DNA from: Pleurodeles waltl
Taxonomy: Eukaryota > Chordata > Amphibia > Caudata > Salamandridae
Direction of reading: 5' to 3'
DNA: 64,000 nt
Assembly: GCF_031143425.1 (NCBI RefSeq)
Contig: NC_090444.1
Span: 61,251,533 to 61,315,532 of the forward strand
The position numbers and the translations under genes are program-made. Below the pieces are notes generated by a model. It searched no databases. It was not told where the DNA came from and saw nothing but the letters and a program-made list of their open reading frames with translations. Positions 10,224 to 23,639 of this stretch are shown piece after piece; within the stretch, counting starts at the first letter, position 1; every line of letters starts with the position of its first letter.

Positions 10224-13200
10224 TGTGAGAAAGTAGCCTCTTTCTAGCCTTGTTACCCCCACTTTTGGCCTGTTTGTGAGTGTATGTCAGGGTGTTTTCA
10301 CTGTCTCACTGGGATCCTGCTAGCCAGGGCCCAGTGCTCATAGTGAAAACCCTATGTTTTCAGTATGTTTGTTATGTGTCACTGGGACCCTGCTAGTCAG
10401 GACCCCAGTGCTCATACGTTTGTGGCCTATATGTATGTGTTCCCTGTGTGGTGCCTAACTGTCTCACTGAGGCTCTGCTAATCAGAACCTCAGTGGTTAT
10501 GCTCTCTCATTTCTTTCCAAATTGTCACTAACAGGCTAGTGACCATTTATACCAATTTACATTGGCTTACTGGAACACCCTTATAATTCCCTAGTATATG
10601 GTACTAAGGTACCCAGGGTATTGGGGTTCCAGGAGATCCCTATGGGCTGCAGCATTTCTTTTGCCACCCATAGGGAGCTCTGACAATTCTTACACAGGCC
10701 TGCCACTGCAGCCTGAGTGAAATAACGTCCACGTTATTTCACAGCCATTTTACACTGCACTTAAGTAACTTATAAGTCACCTATATGTCTAACCTTTACC
10801 TGGTAACGGTTAGGTGCAAAGTTACTTAGTGTGAGGGCACCCTGGCACTAGCCAAGGTGCCCCCACATTGTTCAGAGCCAATTCCCTGAACTTTGTGAGT
10901 GCGGGGACACCATTACACGCGTGCACTACATATAGGTCACTACCTATATGTAGCTTCACAATGGTAACTCCGAATATGGCCATGTAACATGTCTATGATC
11001 ATGGAATTGCCCCCTCTATGCCATCCTGGCATTGTTGGTACAATCCCATGATCCCAGTGGTCTGTAGCACAGACCCTGGTACTGCCAAACTGCCCTTCCT
11101 GGGGTTTCACTGCAGCTGCTGCCAACCCCTCAGACAGGCATCTGCCCTCCTGGGGTCCAGCCAGGCCTGGCCCAGGATGGCAGAACAAAGAACTTCCTCT
11201 GAGAGAGGGTGTGACACCCTCTCCCTTTGGAAAATGGTGTGAAGGCAGGGGAGGAGTAGCCTCCCCCAGCCTCTGGAAATGCTTTGTTGGGCACAGAGGT
11301 GCCCAATTCTGCATAAGCCAGTTTACACCGGTTCAGGGACCCCTTAGCCCCTGCTCTGGCGCGAAACTGGACAAAGGAAAGGGGAGTGACCACTCCCCTG
11401 ACCTGCACCTCCCCTGGGAGGTGTCCAGAGCTCCTCCAGTGTGCTCCAGACCTCTGCCATCTTGGAAACAGAGGTGCTGCTGGCACACTGGACTGCTCTG
11501 AGTGGCCAGTGCCACCAGGTGACGTCAGAGACTCCTGCTGATAGGCTCCTTCAGGTGTTAGTAGCCTATCCTCTCTCCTAGGTAGCCAAACCCTCTTTTC
11601 TGGCTATTTAGGGTCTCTGTCTCTGGGGAAACTTCAGATAACGAATGCAAGAGCTCATCCGAGTTCCTCTGCATCTCCCTCTTCACCTTCTGATAAGGAA
11701 ACGACCGCTGACCGCGCTGGAAGCCTGCAAACCTGCAACATAGTAGCAAAGACGACTACTGCAACTCTGTAACGCTGATCCTGCCGCCTTCTCGACTGTT
11801 TTCCTGCTTGTGCATGCTGTGGGGGTAGCCTGCCTCCTCTCTGCACCAGAAGCTCCGAAGAAATCTCCCGTGGGTCGACGGAATCTTCCCCCTGCAACCG
11901 CAGGTACCAAAAAGCTGCATCACTGGTCCCTTGGGTCTCCTCTCAGCACAACGAGCGAGGTCCCTCGAATCCAGCGACTCTGTCCAAGTGACCCCCACAG
12001 TCCAGTGACTCTTCAGCCCAAGTTTGGTGGAGGTAAGTCCTTGCCTCACCTCGCTGGGCTGCATTGCTGGGAACCGCGACTTTGCAGCTACTCCGGCCCC
12101 TGTGCACTTCCGGCGGAAATCCTTTGTGCACAGCCAAGCCTGGGTCCACGGCACTCTAACCTGCATTGCACGACTTTCTAAGTTGGTCTCCGGCGACGTG
12201 GGACTCCTTTGTGCAACTTCGGCGAGCACCGTTTCACGCATCCTCGTAGTGCCTGTTTCTGGCACTTCTCCGGGTGCTACCTGCTTCAGTGAGGGCTCTT
12301 TGTCTTGCCCGACGTCCCTTCTCTCTGCAGGTCCAATTTGCGACCTCCTGGTCCCTCCTGGGCCCCAGCAGCGTCCAAAAACGCCAAAGGCACGATTTGC
12401 GTGTAGCAAGGCTTGTTGGCGTCCTTCCGGCGGGAAAACACTTTTGCACGACTCTCCAAGGCGAGAGGGATCCGTCCACCAAAGGGGAAGTCTCTAGCCC
12501 TTTTCGTTCCTGCAGAAACCTCAGCTTCTTCTGTCCAGTCGAAGCTTCTTTGCACCCGCAGCTGGCATTTCCTGGGCATCTGCCCATCTCCGACTTGCTT
12601 GTGACTTTTGGACTTGGTCCCCTTGTTCCACAGGTACCCTAGATTGGAAATCCACAGTTGTTGCATTGCTGGTTTGTGTCTTTCCTGCATTATTCCTCTA
12701 ACACGACTATTTTGTCCTTAGGGGAACTTTAGTGCACTTTGCACTCACTTTTCAGGGTCTTGGGGAGGGTTATTTTTCTAACTCTCACTATTTTCTAATA
12801 GTCCCAGCGACCCTCTACAAGGTCACATAGGTTTGGGGTCCATTCGTGGTTCGCATTCCACTTTTGGAGTATATGGTTTGTGTTGCCCCTATCCCTATGT
12901 TTCCCCATTGCATCCTATTGTAACTATACATTGTTTGCACTGTTTTCTAAGACTATACTGCCTATTTTTGCTATTGTGTATATATATCTTGTGTATATTT
13001 CCTATCCTCTCACTGAGGGTACACTCTAAGATACTTTGGCATATTGTCATAAAAATAAAGTACCTTTATTTTTAGTATAACTGTGTATTGTGTTTTCTTA
13101 TGATATTGTGCATATGACACTAAGTGGTACTGTAGTAGCTTCACACGTCTCCTAGTTCAGCCTAAGCTGCTCTGCTAAGCTACCATTATCTATCAGCCTA

Positions 13201-13299
13201 AGCTGCTAGACACCCTATACACTAATAAGGGATAACTGGGCCTGGTGCAAGGTGCAAGTACCCCTTGGTACTCACTACAAGCCAGTCCAGCCTCCTACA
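10224..13299 (+). repeat. 3' LTR (3,076 bp)
   Basis: It is a direct copy of 4152-7233 with scattered substitutions and 6 bp fewer in the CTG run near 11114-11124. AATAAA is at 13054-13059. It ends CCTACA, followed directly by the CTTAT duplication and resumed 65-bp satellite. Confidence 0.95.
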
Positions 13300-13414
13300 C
13301 TTATGTAAGGGCACCAAGAGTTGTATTCACTCCAATGCAGCGCATACCCCTCGCTGTCCTCACATACTTATGTAAGGGCACCAAGAGTTGTATCCACTCC
13401 AGTGCAGTGCATAC
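13300..13414. repeat. 65-bp satellite island between two LTR elements
   Basis: About 115 bp of satellite separates the two nested LTR elements. It begins with CTTAT, the target duplication of the first, and ends with CATAC, the target duplication of the second. Confidence 0.93.
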
Positions 13415-16400
13415 TGTAGGAGGCTGGACTGGCTTGTAGTGAGTACCAAGGGGTACTTAGAAAAGAGTGAAAAGAGGAAATGCAAAACTTTTTAGCAATG
13501 TGTACACACACTGAACTTGTTTTGTATATTTTTCTCTTATGAAAAGTACAATGACAAGAGTGGTAAGTAGTCTCAAAGCACTTATCCCACCGCTGCACAA
13601 CCAATGTAGGAGGCTGGACTGGCTTGTAGTGAGTACCAAGGGGTACTTGCACCTTGCACCAGGCCCAGGTATCCCTTATTAGTGTATAGGGTGTCTAGCA
13701 GCTTAGGCTGATAGATAATGGTAGCTTAGCAGAGCAGCTTAGGCTGAACTAGGAGACGAGTGAAGCTCCTACAGTACCACTAGTGTCACTTGCACAATAT
13801 CATAAGAAAACACAATACACAGATATACTAAAAATAAAGGTACTTTATTTTTATGACAATATGCCAAAGTATCTCAGTGAGTACCCTCAGTATGAGGATA
13901 GCAACTATACACAAGATATATGTACACAATACCAAAAATATGCAGTATAGTCTTAGAAAACAGTGCAAACAATGTATAGTTACAATAGGATGCAATGGGG
14001 ACACATAGGGATAGGGGCAACACAAACCATATACTCCAAAAGTGGAATGCGAACCACGAATGGACCCCAAACCTATGTGACCTTGTAGAGGGTCGCTGGG
14101 ACTGTAAGAAAACAGTTAGGGTTAGAAAAATAGCCCACCCCAAGACCCTGAAAAGTGATTGCAAAGTGCACTAAAGTTCCCCAAAGAGCACAGAAGTCGT
14201 GATAGGGGAATTCTGCAGGAAAGACACAAGCCAGCAATGCAACAACAATGGATTTCCAGTCGAGGGTACCTGTGGGACAAGGGGACCAAGTCCAAAAGTC
14301 ACAAGCAAGTCGGAGATGGGCAGATGCCCAGGAAATGCCAGCTGTGGGTGCAAAGAAGCTGCTACTAGGCAGTAGAAGCTGAGGATTCTGCAAGAACGAC
14401 AAGGGCTAGAAACTTCCCCTTTAGAGGATGGATGTTGCACGTCGTGAAGAGTCGTGCAGAAGTGTTTTCCTGAAGAAAGACTGCAAACAAGCCTTGCTAG
14501 CTGCAAATCATGCGGTAAGGGTTTTTGGATGCTGCTGTAGCCCAGGAGGGACCAGGATGTCGCCAATTGCGTCTGAGGACAGAGGGGGCGTCGAGAAAGA
14601 CAAGCAGCCCTCTCAGAAGCAGGCAGCACCCGCAGAAGTGCCAGAAAAGGCACTACAAAGAGGAGTGAAATGGTGCTCAACCGAAGTTGCACAAAGGAGT
14701 CCCACGTCGCCGGAGGACAACTTAGAAAGTCGTGCAATGCAGGTTAGAGTGCCGTGGACCCAGGCTTGGTTGTGCACAAAGGATTTCCGCCGGACTTGCA
14801 CAGAGGCCAGAGTAGCTGCAAAAGACGCGGTTCCCAGCAATGCAGTCTGGCGTGGGGAGGCAAGGACTTACCTCCACCAAACTTGGACTGAAGAGTCACT
14901 GGACTGTGGGAGTCACTTGGACAGAGTTGCTGGATTCAAGGGACCTCGCTCGTTGTGCTGAGAGGAGACCCAGGGTACCGGTAATGCAGTTCTTTGGTGC
15001 CTGCGGTTGCAGGGGGAAGATTCCGTCGACCCACAGGAGATTTCTTCGGAGCTTCTAGTGCAGAGAGGAGGCAGACTACCCCCACAGCATGCACCACCAG
15101 GAAAACAGTCGAGATGGCGGCAGGATCAGAGTTACAGAGTTGCAGTAGTCGTCTTTGCTACTTTGTTGCAGTTTTGCAGGCTTCCAGCGCGGTCAGCAGT
15201 CGATTCCTTGGCAGAAGGTGAAGAGAGAGATGGAGAGGAACTCTGATGAGCTCTTGCATTCGTTATCTAAGGAATTCCTCAAAGCAGATACCCTAAATAG
15301 CCAGAAAAGAGGGTTTGGCTACTTAGGAGAGAGGATAGGCTAGCAACACCTGAAGGAGCCTATCAGAAGGAGTCTCTGACGTCACCTGCTGGCCCTGGCC
15401 ACTCAGAGCAGTCCAGTGTGCCAGCAGCACCTCTGTTTCCAAGATGGCAGAGGTCTGGAGCACACTGGAGGAGCTCTGGACACCTCCCAGGGGAGGTGCA
15501 GGTCAGGGGAGTGGTCACTCCCCTTTCCTTTGTCCAGTTTCGCGCCAGAGCAGGGCTGAGGGGTCCCTGAACCGGTGTAGACTGGCTTATGCAGAAATGG
15601 GCACCATCTGTGCCCATGAAAGCATTTCCAGAGGCTGGGGGAGGCTACTCCTCCCCTGCCTTCACACCTTTTTCCAAAGGGAGAGGGTGTAACACCCTCT
15701 CTCTGAGGAAGTCCTTTATTCTGCCTTCCTGGGCCAAGCCTGGCTGGACCCCAGGAGGGCAGAAACCTGTCTGAGGGGTTGGCAGCAGCTGCAGTGAAAC
15801 CCCTGAAAAGGCAGTTTGGCAGTACCCGGGTCTGAGCTGCAGACCCGTGGGATCATGGGATTGTGCCTACAATGCCAGGATGGCATAGAGGGGGCAATTC
15901 CATGATCTTAGACATGTTACATGGCCATATTCGGAGTTACCATTGTGAAGCTACACATAGGTAGTGACCTATGTGTAGTGCACACGTGTAATGGTGTCCC
16001 CGCACTCACAAAGTCCGGGGAATTTGCCCTGAACGATGTGGGAGCACTCTGGCTAGTGCCAGGGTGCCCACACACTAAGTAACTTAGCACCCAACCTTTA
16101 CTAATTAAAGGTTAGACATATAGGTGACTTATAAGTTACTTAAGTGCAGTGAAAATGGCTGTGAAATAATGTGTGCATTATTTCACTCAGGCTGCAGTGG
16201 CAGGCCTGTGTAAGAATTGTCAGATCTCCCTATGGGTGGCAAAAGAAATGCTGCAGCCCATAGGGATCTCCTGGAACCCCAATACCATGGGTACCTCAGT
16301 ACCATATACTAGAGAATTATAAGGGTGTTCCAGTATGCCAATGTGAATTGGTGAAATGGTCACTAGCCTGTTAGTGACAATTTGTAAAGAGAGAGCATAA

Positions 16401-16673
16401 CCACTGAGGTTCTGGTTAGCAGAGCCTCAGTGAGACAGTTAGTCATCACACAGGGAACACATACATATAGGTCACAAACTTATGAGCACTGGGGTCCTGA
16501 CTAGCAGGGTCCCAGTGACACATAACAAACATACTGAAAACATAGGGTTTTCACTATGAGCACTGGGCCCTGGCTGGCAGGATCCCAGTAAGACAGTGAA
16601 AACACCCTGGCAAACATTCACAAACAGGCCAAAAGTGGGGGTAATAAGGCTAGAAAGAGGCTACTTTCTCACA
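13415..16673 (-). mobile_element. inverted, internally deleted LTR element of the same family
   Basis: It is bounded by CATAC duplications at 13410-13414 and 16674-16678. Read on the minus strand it contains a nearly full LTR (16673 to 13605), then about 145 bp of leader that matches the leader of the first element, then a jump to the last 40-odd bp of an LTR ending CCTACA at 13415. All of gag and nearly all of the 3' LTR are missing. The LTR differs from the first element's LTRs at many positions, so it is an older or different subfamily member. ORFs within it mirror those of the LTR and are not genes. Confidence 0.9.
13605..16673 (-). repeat. nearly full LTR of the deleted element (about 3,069 bp)
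   Basis: It is the reverse complement of the family LTR, from TGTAGGAGGCTGG at 13605 to CTTTCTCACA at 16673. The same landmarks appear in inverted order: the AATAAA counterpart (TTTATT) near 13842-13850 and the TATAGGTGACTTATAAG segment near 16120. Several small indels are present relative to 4152-7233. Confidence 0.9.
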
Positions 16674-19600
16674 CATACCCCTCGCTGACCTCACATACTT
16701 ATGTAAAGGCACCAAAGCTTGTTCACTCCAGTGCAGTCTAAACCCCTCAGTGACATCACATACTTATGTAAGGGCACCAAGGGCTATCCACTCCTGTGCA
16801 GTGCATACCCCTCGCTGACCTCACATATTTATGTAAAGGCACCAAGGGGTCTCCACTCCAGTCCAGTGTATACTCCTCGCTGAACTCACATACTTATGTA
16901 AAGGCACCAAGGGGTATCCATGCCAGTGCAGTGCATACCCCTCGCTGACCTCACATACTTATGTAAGGGCACCAAGAGTTGTATCCACTCCAGTGCAGTG
17001 CATACCCCTCGCTGACCTCACATACTTATGTAAAGGCACCAAAGCTTGTTCACTCCAGTGCAGTCTAAACCCCTCAGTGACCTCACATACTTATGTAAGG
17101 GCACCAAGGGCTATCCACTCCTGTGAAGTGCATACCCCTCGCTGACCTCACATATTTATGTAAAGGCACCAAGGGGTCTCCACTCCAGTCCAGTGAAAAC
17201 CCCTCGGTGACCTCACATACTTATGTAAAGGCACCGAGGGGTATCCATGCCAGTGAAGTGTATACCCTTCGCTGACGTCACATACTTATGTAAAGGCACC
17301 AAGGGATATCCACCCCGGTGCAGTGCATACCCCTCGCTGACCTCACTTATTTATGTACAGGCACCAAGGGGTCTCCACTCCAGTCCAGTGTATACCCCTC
17401 GCTGAACTCACATACTTATGTAAAGGCACCAAGGGGTATCCATGCCAGTGCAGTGTATACCCCTCGCTGACCTCACATACTTATGTAAGAGCACCGAAGC
17501 ATGTGCACTCCAGTGCAGTGTATACCCCTCAGTCACCTCACATACTTATGTAAGGGCACCAAGGAGTATCCACTCCAGCGCAGTGTATACCCCTCGGTGA
17601 CCTCACATACTTATGTAAGGGCACAGAGGGGTCTCCACTCCAGCGCAGTGTATACCCCTCTGTGACCTCACATACTTATGTAAGGGCACAGAGGGGTCTC
17701 CACTCCAGCGCAGTGTATACCCCTCAGTGACATCACATACTTATGTAAGAGCACCGAAGCGTGTGCACTCCAGTGCAGTGTGTGGCCCTCGCTGACCTCA
17801 CATACTTATGTAAGAGCACCAAGGGGTATCCACTCCAGCACAGTGTATACCCCTCGATGACCTCACATACTCATGTAAGGGCACAGAGGGGTCTCCACTC
17901 CAGCGCAGTGTATACCCCTCAGTGACATCACATACTTATGTAAGGGAACTGAAGGGTATCCACTCCAGCGCAGTGTATACCCCTCGCTGACCTCACATAC
18001 TTATATAAAGGCACCAAGGGTATCCATGCCAGCGCAGTGTATACCCCTTGGTTACCTCACATACTTATGTAAGGGCACCAAGAGTTGTATCCACTCCAGT
18101 GCAGTGCATACCCCTCACTGACCTCACATACTTATGTAAAGGCACCAACGCTTGTGCACTCCAGTGCAGTGTAAACCCCTCGCTGACCTCACATACTTAT
18201 GTAAAGGCACCAAAGCTTGTTCACTCCAGTGCAGTCTAAACCCCTCAGTAACATCACATACTTATGTAAGGGCACCAAGGGCTATCCACTCCTGTGCAGT
18301 GCATACCCCTCGCTGACCTCACATATTTATGTAAAGGCACCAAGGGGTCTCCACTCCAGTGCAGTGTATACCCCTCGGTGACCTCACATACTTATGTAAA
18401 GGCACCAAGAGTTGTATCCACTCCAGTGCAGTGCATACCCCTCACTGACCTCACATATTTATGTAAAGGCACCAAGGGGTCTCCACTCCAGTCCAGTGAA
18501 TACCCCTCGGTGACCTCACATACTTATGTAAAGGCACCGAGGGGTATCCATGCCAGTGAAGTGTATACCCTTTGCTGACCTCACATACTTATGTAAAGGC
18601 ACAGAGCGATATCCATGCCAGTGCAGTGTATACCCCTCACTGACGTCACATACTTATGTAAAGGCACCGAGGGGTATCCATTTCAGTGCAGTGCATACTC
18701 CTCGCTGACCTCACATACATCTGTAAGAGCACCGAAGTGTGTGCACTTCAGTGCAGTGTATACCCCTCAGTGACATCACATACTTATGTAAGAGAACTGA
18801 AGGGTATCCACTTCAGTGCAGTGCATACCCCTCAGTGACATCACATGCTTATGTAAGGGAACTGAAGGGTATGCACTCCAGTGCAGTGTATACCCCTCAG
18901 TGACCTCACATACTTATGTAGGGGCACCAAGGGCTATCCACTCCTGTGCAGTGCATACCCCTCGCTGACCTCACATATTTATGTAAAGGCACCAAGGGGT
19001 ATCCATGCCAGTGCAGTGTATACCCCTCGGTGACCTCACATAGTTATGTAAAGGCACCAAGGGGTATCCATGCCAGCGCAGTGTTTACCCCTCGGTGACC
19101 TCACATACTTATGTAAGGGCACCGAGGGTTATCCACTCCAGTGCAGTGTATACCCCTCGGTGACCTCACATACTTATGTAAGGGCACCAAGGGGTATCCA
19201 GCCCAGCGCAGTGTATACACCTCGGTGACCTCACATACTTATGTAAGGGCACAGAGGGGTCTCCACTCCAGCGCAGTGTATACCCCTCAGTGACATCACA
19301 TACTTATGTAAGGGAACTGAAGGGTATCCACTCCAGTGCAGTGTATACCTCTTGCTGACCTCACATACTTATGTAAAGGCACCAAGGGGTATCCATGCCA
19401 GCGCAGTGTATACCCCTTGGTGACCTCACATACTTATGTAAGGGCACTAAGAGTTGTATTCACTCTAATGCAGTGCATACCCCTCGCTGACCTCAGATAC
19501 TTATGTAAGGGCACCAAGAGTTGTATCCACTCCAGTGCAGTGCATACCCCTCGCTGACCTCACATACTTATGTAAAGGCACCAAAGCTTGTTCACTCCAG

Positions 19601-22600
19601 TGCAGTCTAAACCCCTCAGTGACCACACATACTTATGTAAGGGCACCAAGGGCTATCCACTCCTGTGAAGTGCATACCCCTCGCTGACCTCACATATTTA
19701 TGTAAAGGCACCAAGGAGTCTCCACTCCAGTCCAGTGAATACCCCTCGGTGACCTCACATACTTATGTAAAGGCACCAAGGGATATCCACCCCGGTGCAG
19801 TGCATACCCCTCGCTGACCTCACTTATTTATGTACAGGCACCAAGGGGTCTCCACTCCAGTCCAGTGTATACCCCTCGCTGAACTCACATACTTATGTAA
19901 AGGCACCAAGGGGTATCCATGCCAGTGCAGTGTATACCCCTCACTGACCTCACATACTTATGTAAGAGCACCGAAGCATGTGCACTCCAGTGCAGTGTAT
20001 ACCCCTCAGTCACCTCACATACTTATGTAAGGGCACCAAGGAGTATCCACTCCAGCGCAGTGTATACCCCTCGGTGACCTCACATACTTATGTAAGGGCA
20101 CAGAGGGGTCTCCACTCCAGCGCAGTGTATACACCTCTGTGACCTCACATACTTATGTAAGGGCACAGAGGGGTCTCCACTCCAGCGCAGTGTATACCCC
20201 TCAGTGACATCACATACTTATGTAACATCACCGAAGCGTGTGCACTCCAGTGCAGTGTATGGCCCTCGCTGACCTCACATACTTATGTAAGAGCACCAAG
20301 GGGTATCCACTCCAGCACAGTGTATACCCCTCAGTGACCTCACATACTCATGTAAGGGCACAGAGGGGTCTCCACTCCAGCGCAGTGTATACCCCTCAGT
20401 GACATCACATACTTATGTAAGGGAACTGAAGGGTATCCACTCCAGCGCAGTCTATACCCCTCGCTGACCTCACATACTTATGTAAAGGCACCAAGGGGTA
20501 TCCATGCCAGCGCAGTGTATACCCCTTGGTTACCTCACATACTTATGTAAGGGCACCAAGAGTTGTATCCACTCCAGTGCAGTGCATACCCCTCACTGAC
20601 TTCACATACTTATATAAAGGCACCAAAGCTTGTGCACTCCAGTGCAGTGTAAACCCCTCGCTGACCTCACATACTTATGTAAAGGCACCAAAGCTTGTTC
20701 ACTCCAGTGCAGTCTAAACCCCTCAGTGACCTCACATACTTATGTAAGGGCACCAAGGGCTATCCACTCCTGTGAAGTGCATACCCCTCGCTGACCTCAC
20801 ATATTTATGTAAAGGCACCAAGGGGTCTGCACTCCAGTGAATACCCCTCGGTGACCTCACATACTTATGAAAAGGCACCGAGGGATATCCATGCCAGTGC
20901 AGTGTATACCCCTCGCTGACGTCACATACTTATGTAAAGGCATCGAGGAGTATCCACTCCAGTGCAGTGCATACTCCTCGCTGACCTCACATACTTCTGT
21001 AAGAGCACTGAAGCGTGTGCACTCCAGTGCAGTGTATACCCCTCAGTGACATCACATACTTATGTAAGAGAACTGAAGGGTATCCACTCCAGTGCAGTGC
21101 ATACCCCTAAGTGACATCACATACTTATGTAAGGGAACTGAAGGGTATCCACTCCAGTGCAGTGCATACCCCTCAGTGACATCACATACTTATGTAAGGG
21201 AACTCAAGGGTATCCACTGCAACGCAGTGTATACCCCTTACTGACCTCATATACTTATGTAAGAGCACCGAAGTGTGTGCACTCCAGTGCAGTGTATACC
21301 CTGCAGTGACCTCACATACTTATGTAAGGGCACCAGGGGTATCCACTCCAGTGCAGTGTATACCCCTCGGTGACCTCACATACTTATGTAAGGGCACCAA
21401 GGGCTATCCACTCCTGTGCAGTGCATAGCCCTTGCTGACCTCACATATTTATGTAAAGGCACCAAGGGGTCTCCACTCCAGTCCAGTGTATACCCCTTGC
21501 TGAACTCACATACTTATGTAAAGGCACCAAGGGGTATCCATGGCAGTGCAGTGTTTACCCCTCGGTGACCTCACATACTTATGTAAAGGCACCGAGGGGT
21601 ATCCATGCCAGCGCAGTGTTTACCCCTCGGTGACCTCACATATTTATGTAAGGGCACGGAGGGGTATCCACTCCAGTGCAGTGTTTACCCCTCTGTGACC
21701 TCACATACTTATGTAAGGGCACAGAGGGGTCTCCACTCCAGCGCAGTGTATACCCCTCAGTGACATCACATACTTATGTAAGGAAACTGAAGGGTATCCA
21801 CTCCAGCGCAGTGTATACCCCTCGGTGACCTCACATACTTATGTAAGGGCACAGAGGGGTCTCCAATCCAGCGCAGTGTATACCCCTCAGTGACATCACA
21901 TACTTATGTAAGGGAACTGAAGGGCATCCACTCCAGTGCAGTGTATACCCCTTGCTGACCTCACATACTTATGTAAAGGCACCAAAGGGTATCCATGCCA
22001 GCGCAGTGTATACCCCTTGGTGATCTCACATACTTATGTAAGGACACCAAGAGTTGTATCCACTCCAGTGCAGTGCATACCCCTCGCTGACCTCACATAC
22101 TTATGTAAAGGCACCAAAGCTTGTGCACTCCAGTGCAGTGCATACCCCTCGCAGACCTCACATACTTATGTAAAGGCACCAAAGCTTGTTCACTCCAGTG
22201 CAGTCTAAACCCCTCAGTGATCTCACATACTTATGTAAAGGCACCAAGGGGCCTGCACTCCAGTCCAGTGAATACCCCTCGGTGACCTCACATACTTATG
22301 TAAAGGCACCGAGGGGTATCCATGCCAGTGAAGTGTATACCCTTCGCTGACGTCACATACTTATGTAAAGGCACCGAGGGGTATCCATGCCAGCGCAGTG
22401 TATACCCTTCGCTGACGTCACATGCTTATGTAAAGGCACCGAGGGGTATCCACCCCGTTGCAGTGCATACCCCTCGCTGATCTCACATATTTATGTAAAG
22501 GCACCAAGGGGTCTCCAGTCCAGTGTATGCCCCTCGTTGAACTCACATACTTATGTAAAGGCACCAAGGGGTATCCATGCCAGTGCAGTGTATACCCCTC

Positions 22601-23639
22601 AGGGACCTCACATACTTATGTAAGGGCACCAAGAGTTGTATCCACTCCAGTGCAGTGCATACCCCTCGCTGACCTCACATACTTATGTAAAGGCACCGAG
22701 GGGTATCCACTCCAGTGCAGTTCATTCTCCTCATTGACATCACATACTTATGTAAGAGCACCGAAGCGTGTGCACTCCAGTGCAGTGTATACCCCTCGCT
22801 GACCTCACATACTTATGTAAGAGCACCGAAGCGTGTGCACTCCAGTGCAGTGTATACCCCTCAGTGACCTCACATACTTATGTAAGTGCACCAAGGAGTA
22901 TCCACTCCAGTGCAGTGTATACCCCTTGCTGACCTCACATACTTATGTAAAGGCACCGAGGGGTATCCATTCCAGTGCAGTGTATACCCCTTGCTGACCT
23001 CACATACTTATGTAAAGACACCAAGTGGTATCCACTCCAGCGCAGTGCATACTCCTCGCTGACCTCACATACTTCTGTAAGAGCACCGAAGCGTGTGCAC
23101 TCCAGTGCAGTGTATACCCCTCAGTGACATCACATACTTATGTAAGGGAACTGAAGGGTATCCACTGCAGCGCACTGTATACCCCTCACTGACCTCACAT
23201 ACTTATGTAAGAGCACAAAAGCGTTTGCACTCCACTGCAGTGTATACCCTGCGGTGACCTCCCATACTTATGTAAGGGCACCAGGGGTATCCACTCCAGT
23301 GCAGTGTATACCCCTCGGTGACCTCACATACTTATGTAAAGGCACCAAAGCTTGTGCACTCCAGTGCAGTTAAACCCCTCAGTGACCTCACATACTTATG
23401 TAGGGGCACCAAGGGCTATCCACTCCTTTGCAGTGCATACCCCTCGCTGACCTCACATATTTATATAAAGGCACCAAGGGGTCTCCACTCAAGTCCATTG
23501 TATACCCCTCGCTGAACTCACATACTTATGTAAAGGCTCCAAGGGGTATCCATGCCAGTGCAGTGTATACCCCTCGGTGACCTCACATACTTATGTAAAG
23601 ACACCGAGGGGTATCCATGCCAGAGCAGTGTTTACCCCT

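Larger units (their letters stand above)
4152..13299 (+). mobile_element. complete non-autonomous Ty3/Gypsy-like LTR retrotransposon with about 3.08-kb LTRs
   Basis: The element is 9,148 bp and interrupts the 65-bp satellite. A 5-bp target duplication, CTTAT, flanks it at 4147-4151 and 13300-13304. The LTRs begin TGTGAG and end CCTACA. The internal region is only 2,990 bp and holds one ORF (Gag plus aspartic protease). There is no reverse transcriptase, RNase H, integrase or envelope, so mobilisation must depend on a partner element. The layout matches what is called a TR-GAG type element in plants. The two LTRs differ by scattered substitutions and one net 6-bp indel in a CTG run, which suggests a fairly recent insertion. 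Confidence 0.93.

Noticed and set aside
4152..13299. Endogenous retrovirus
   Set aside because: There is no envelope or pol. The Gag resembles Ty3/Gypsy capsids and there is no evidence of a viral origin.
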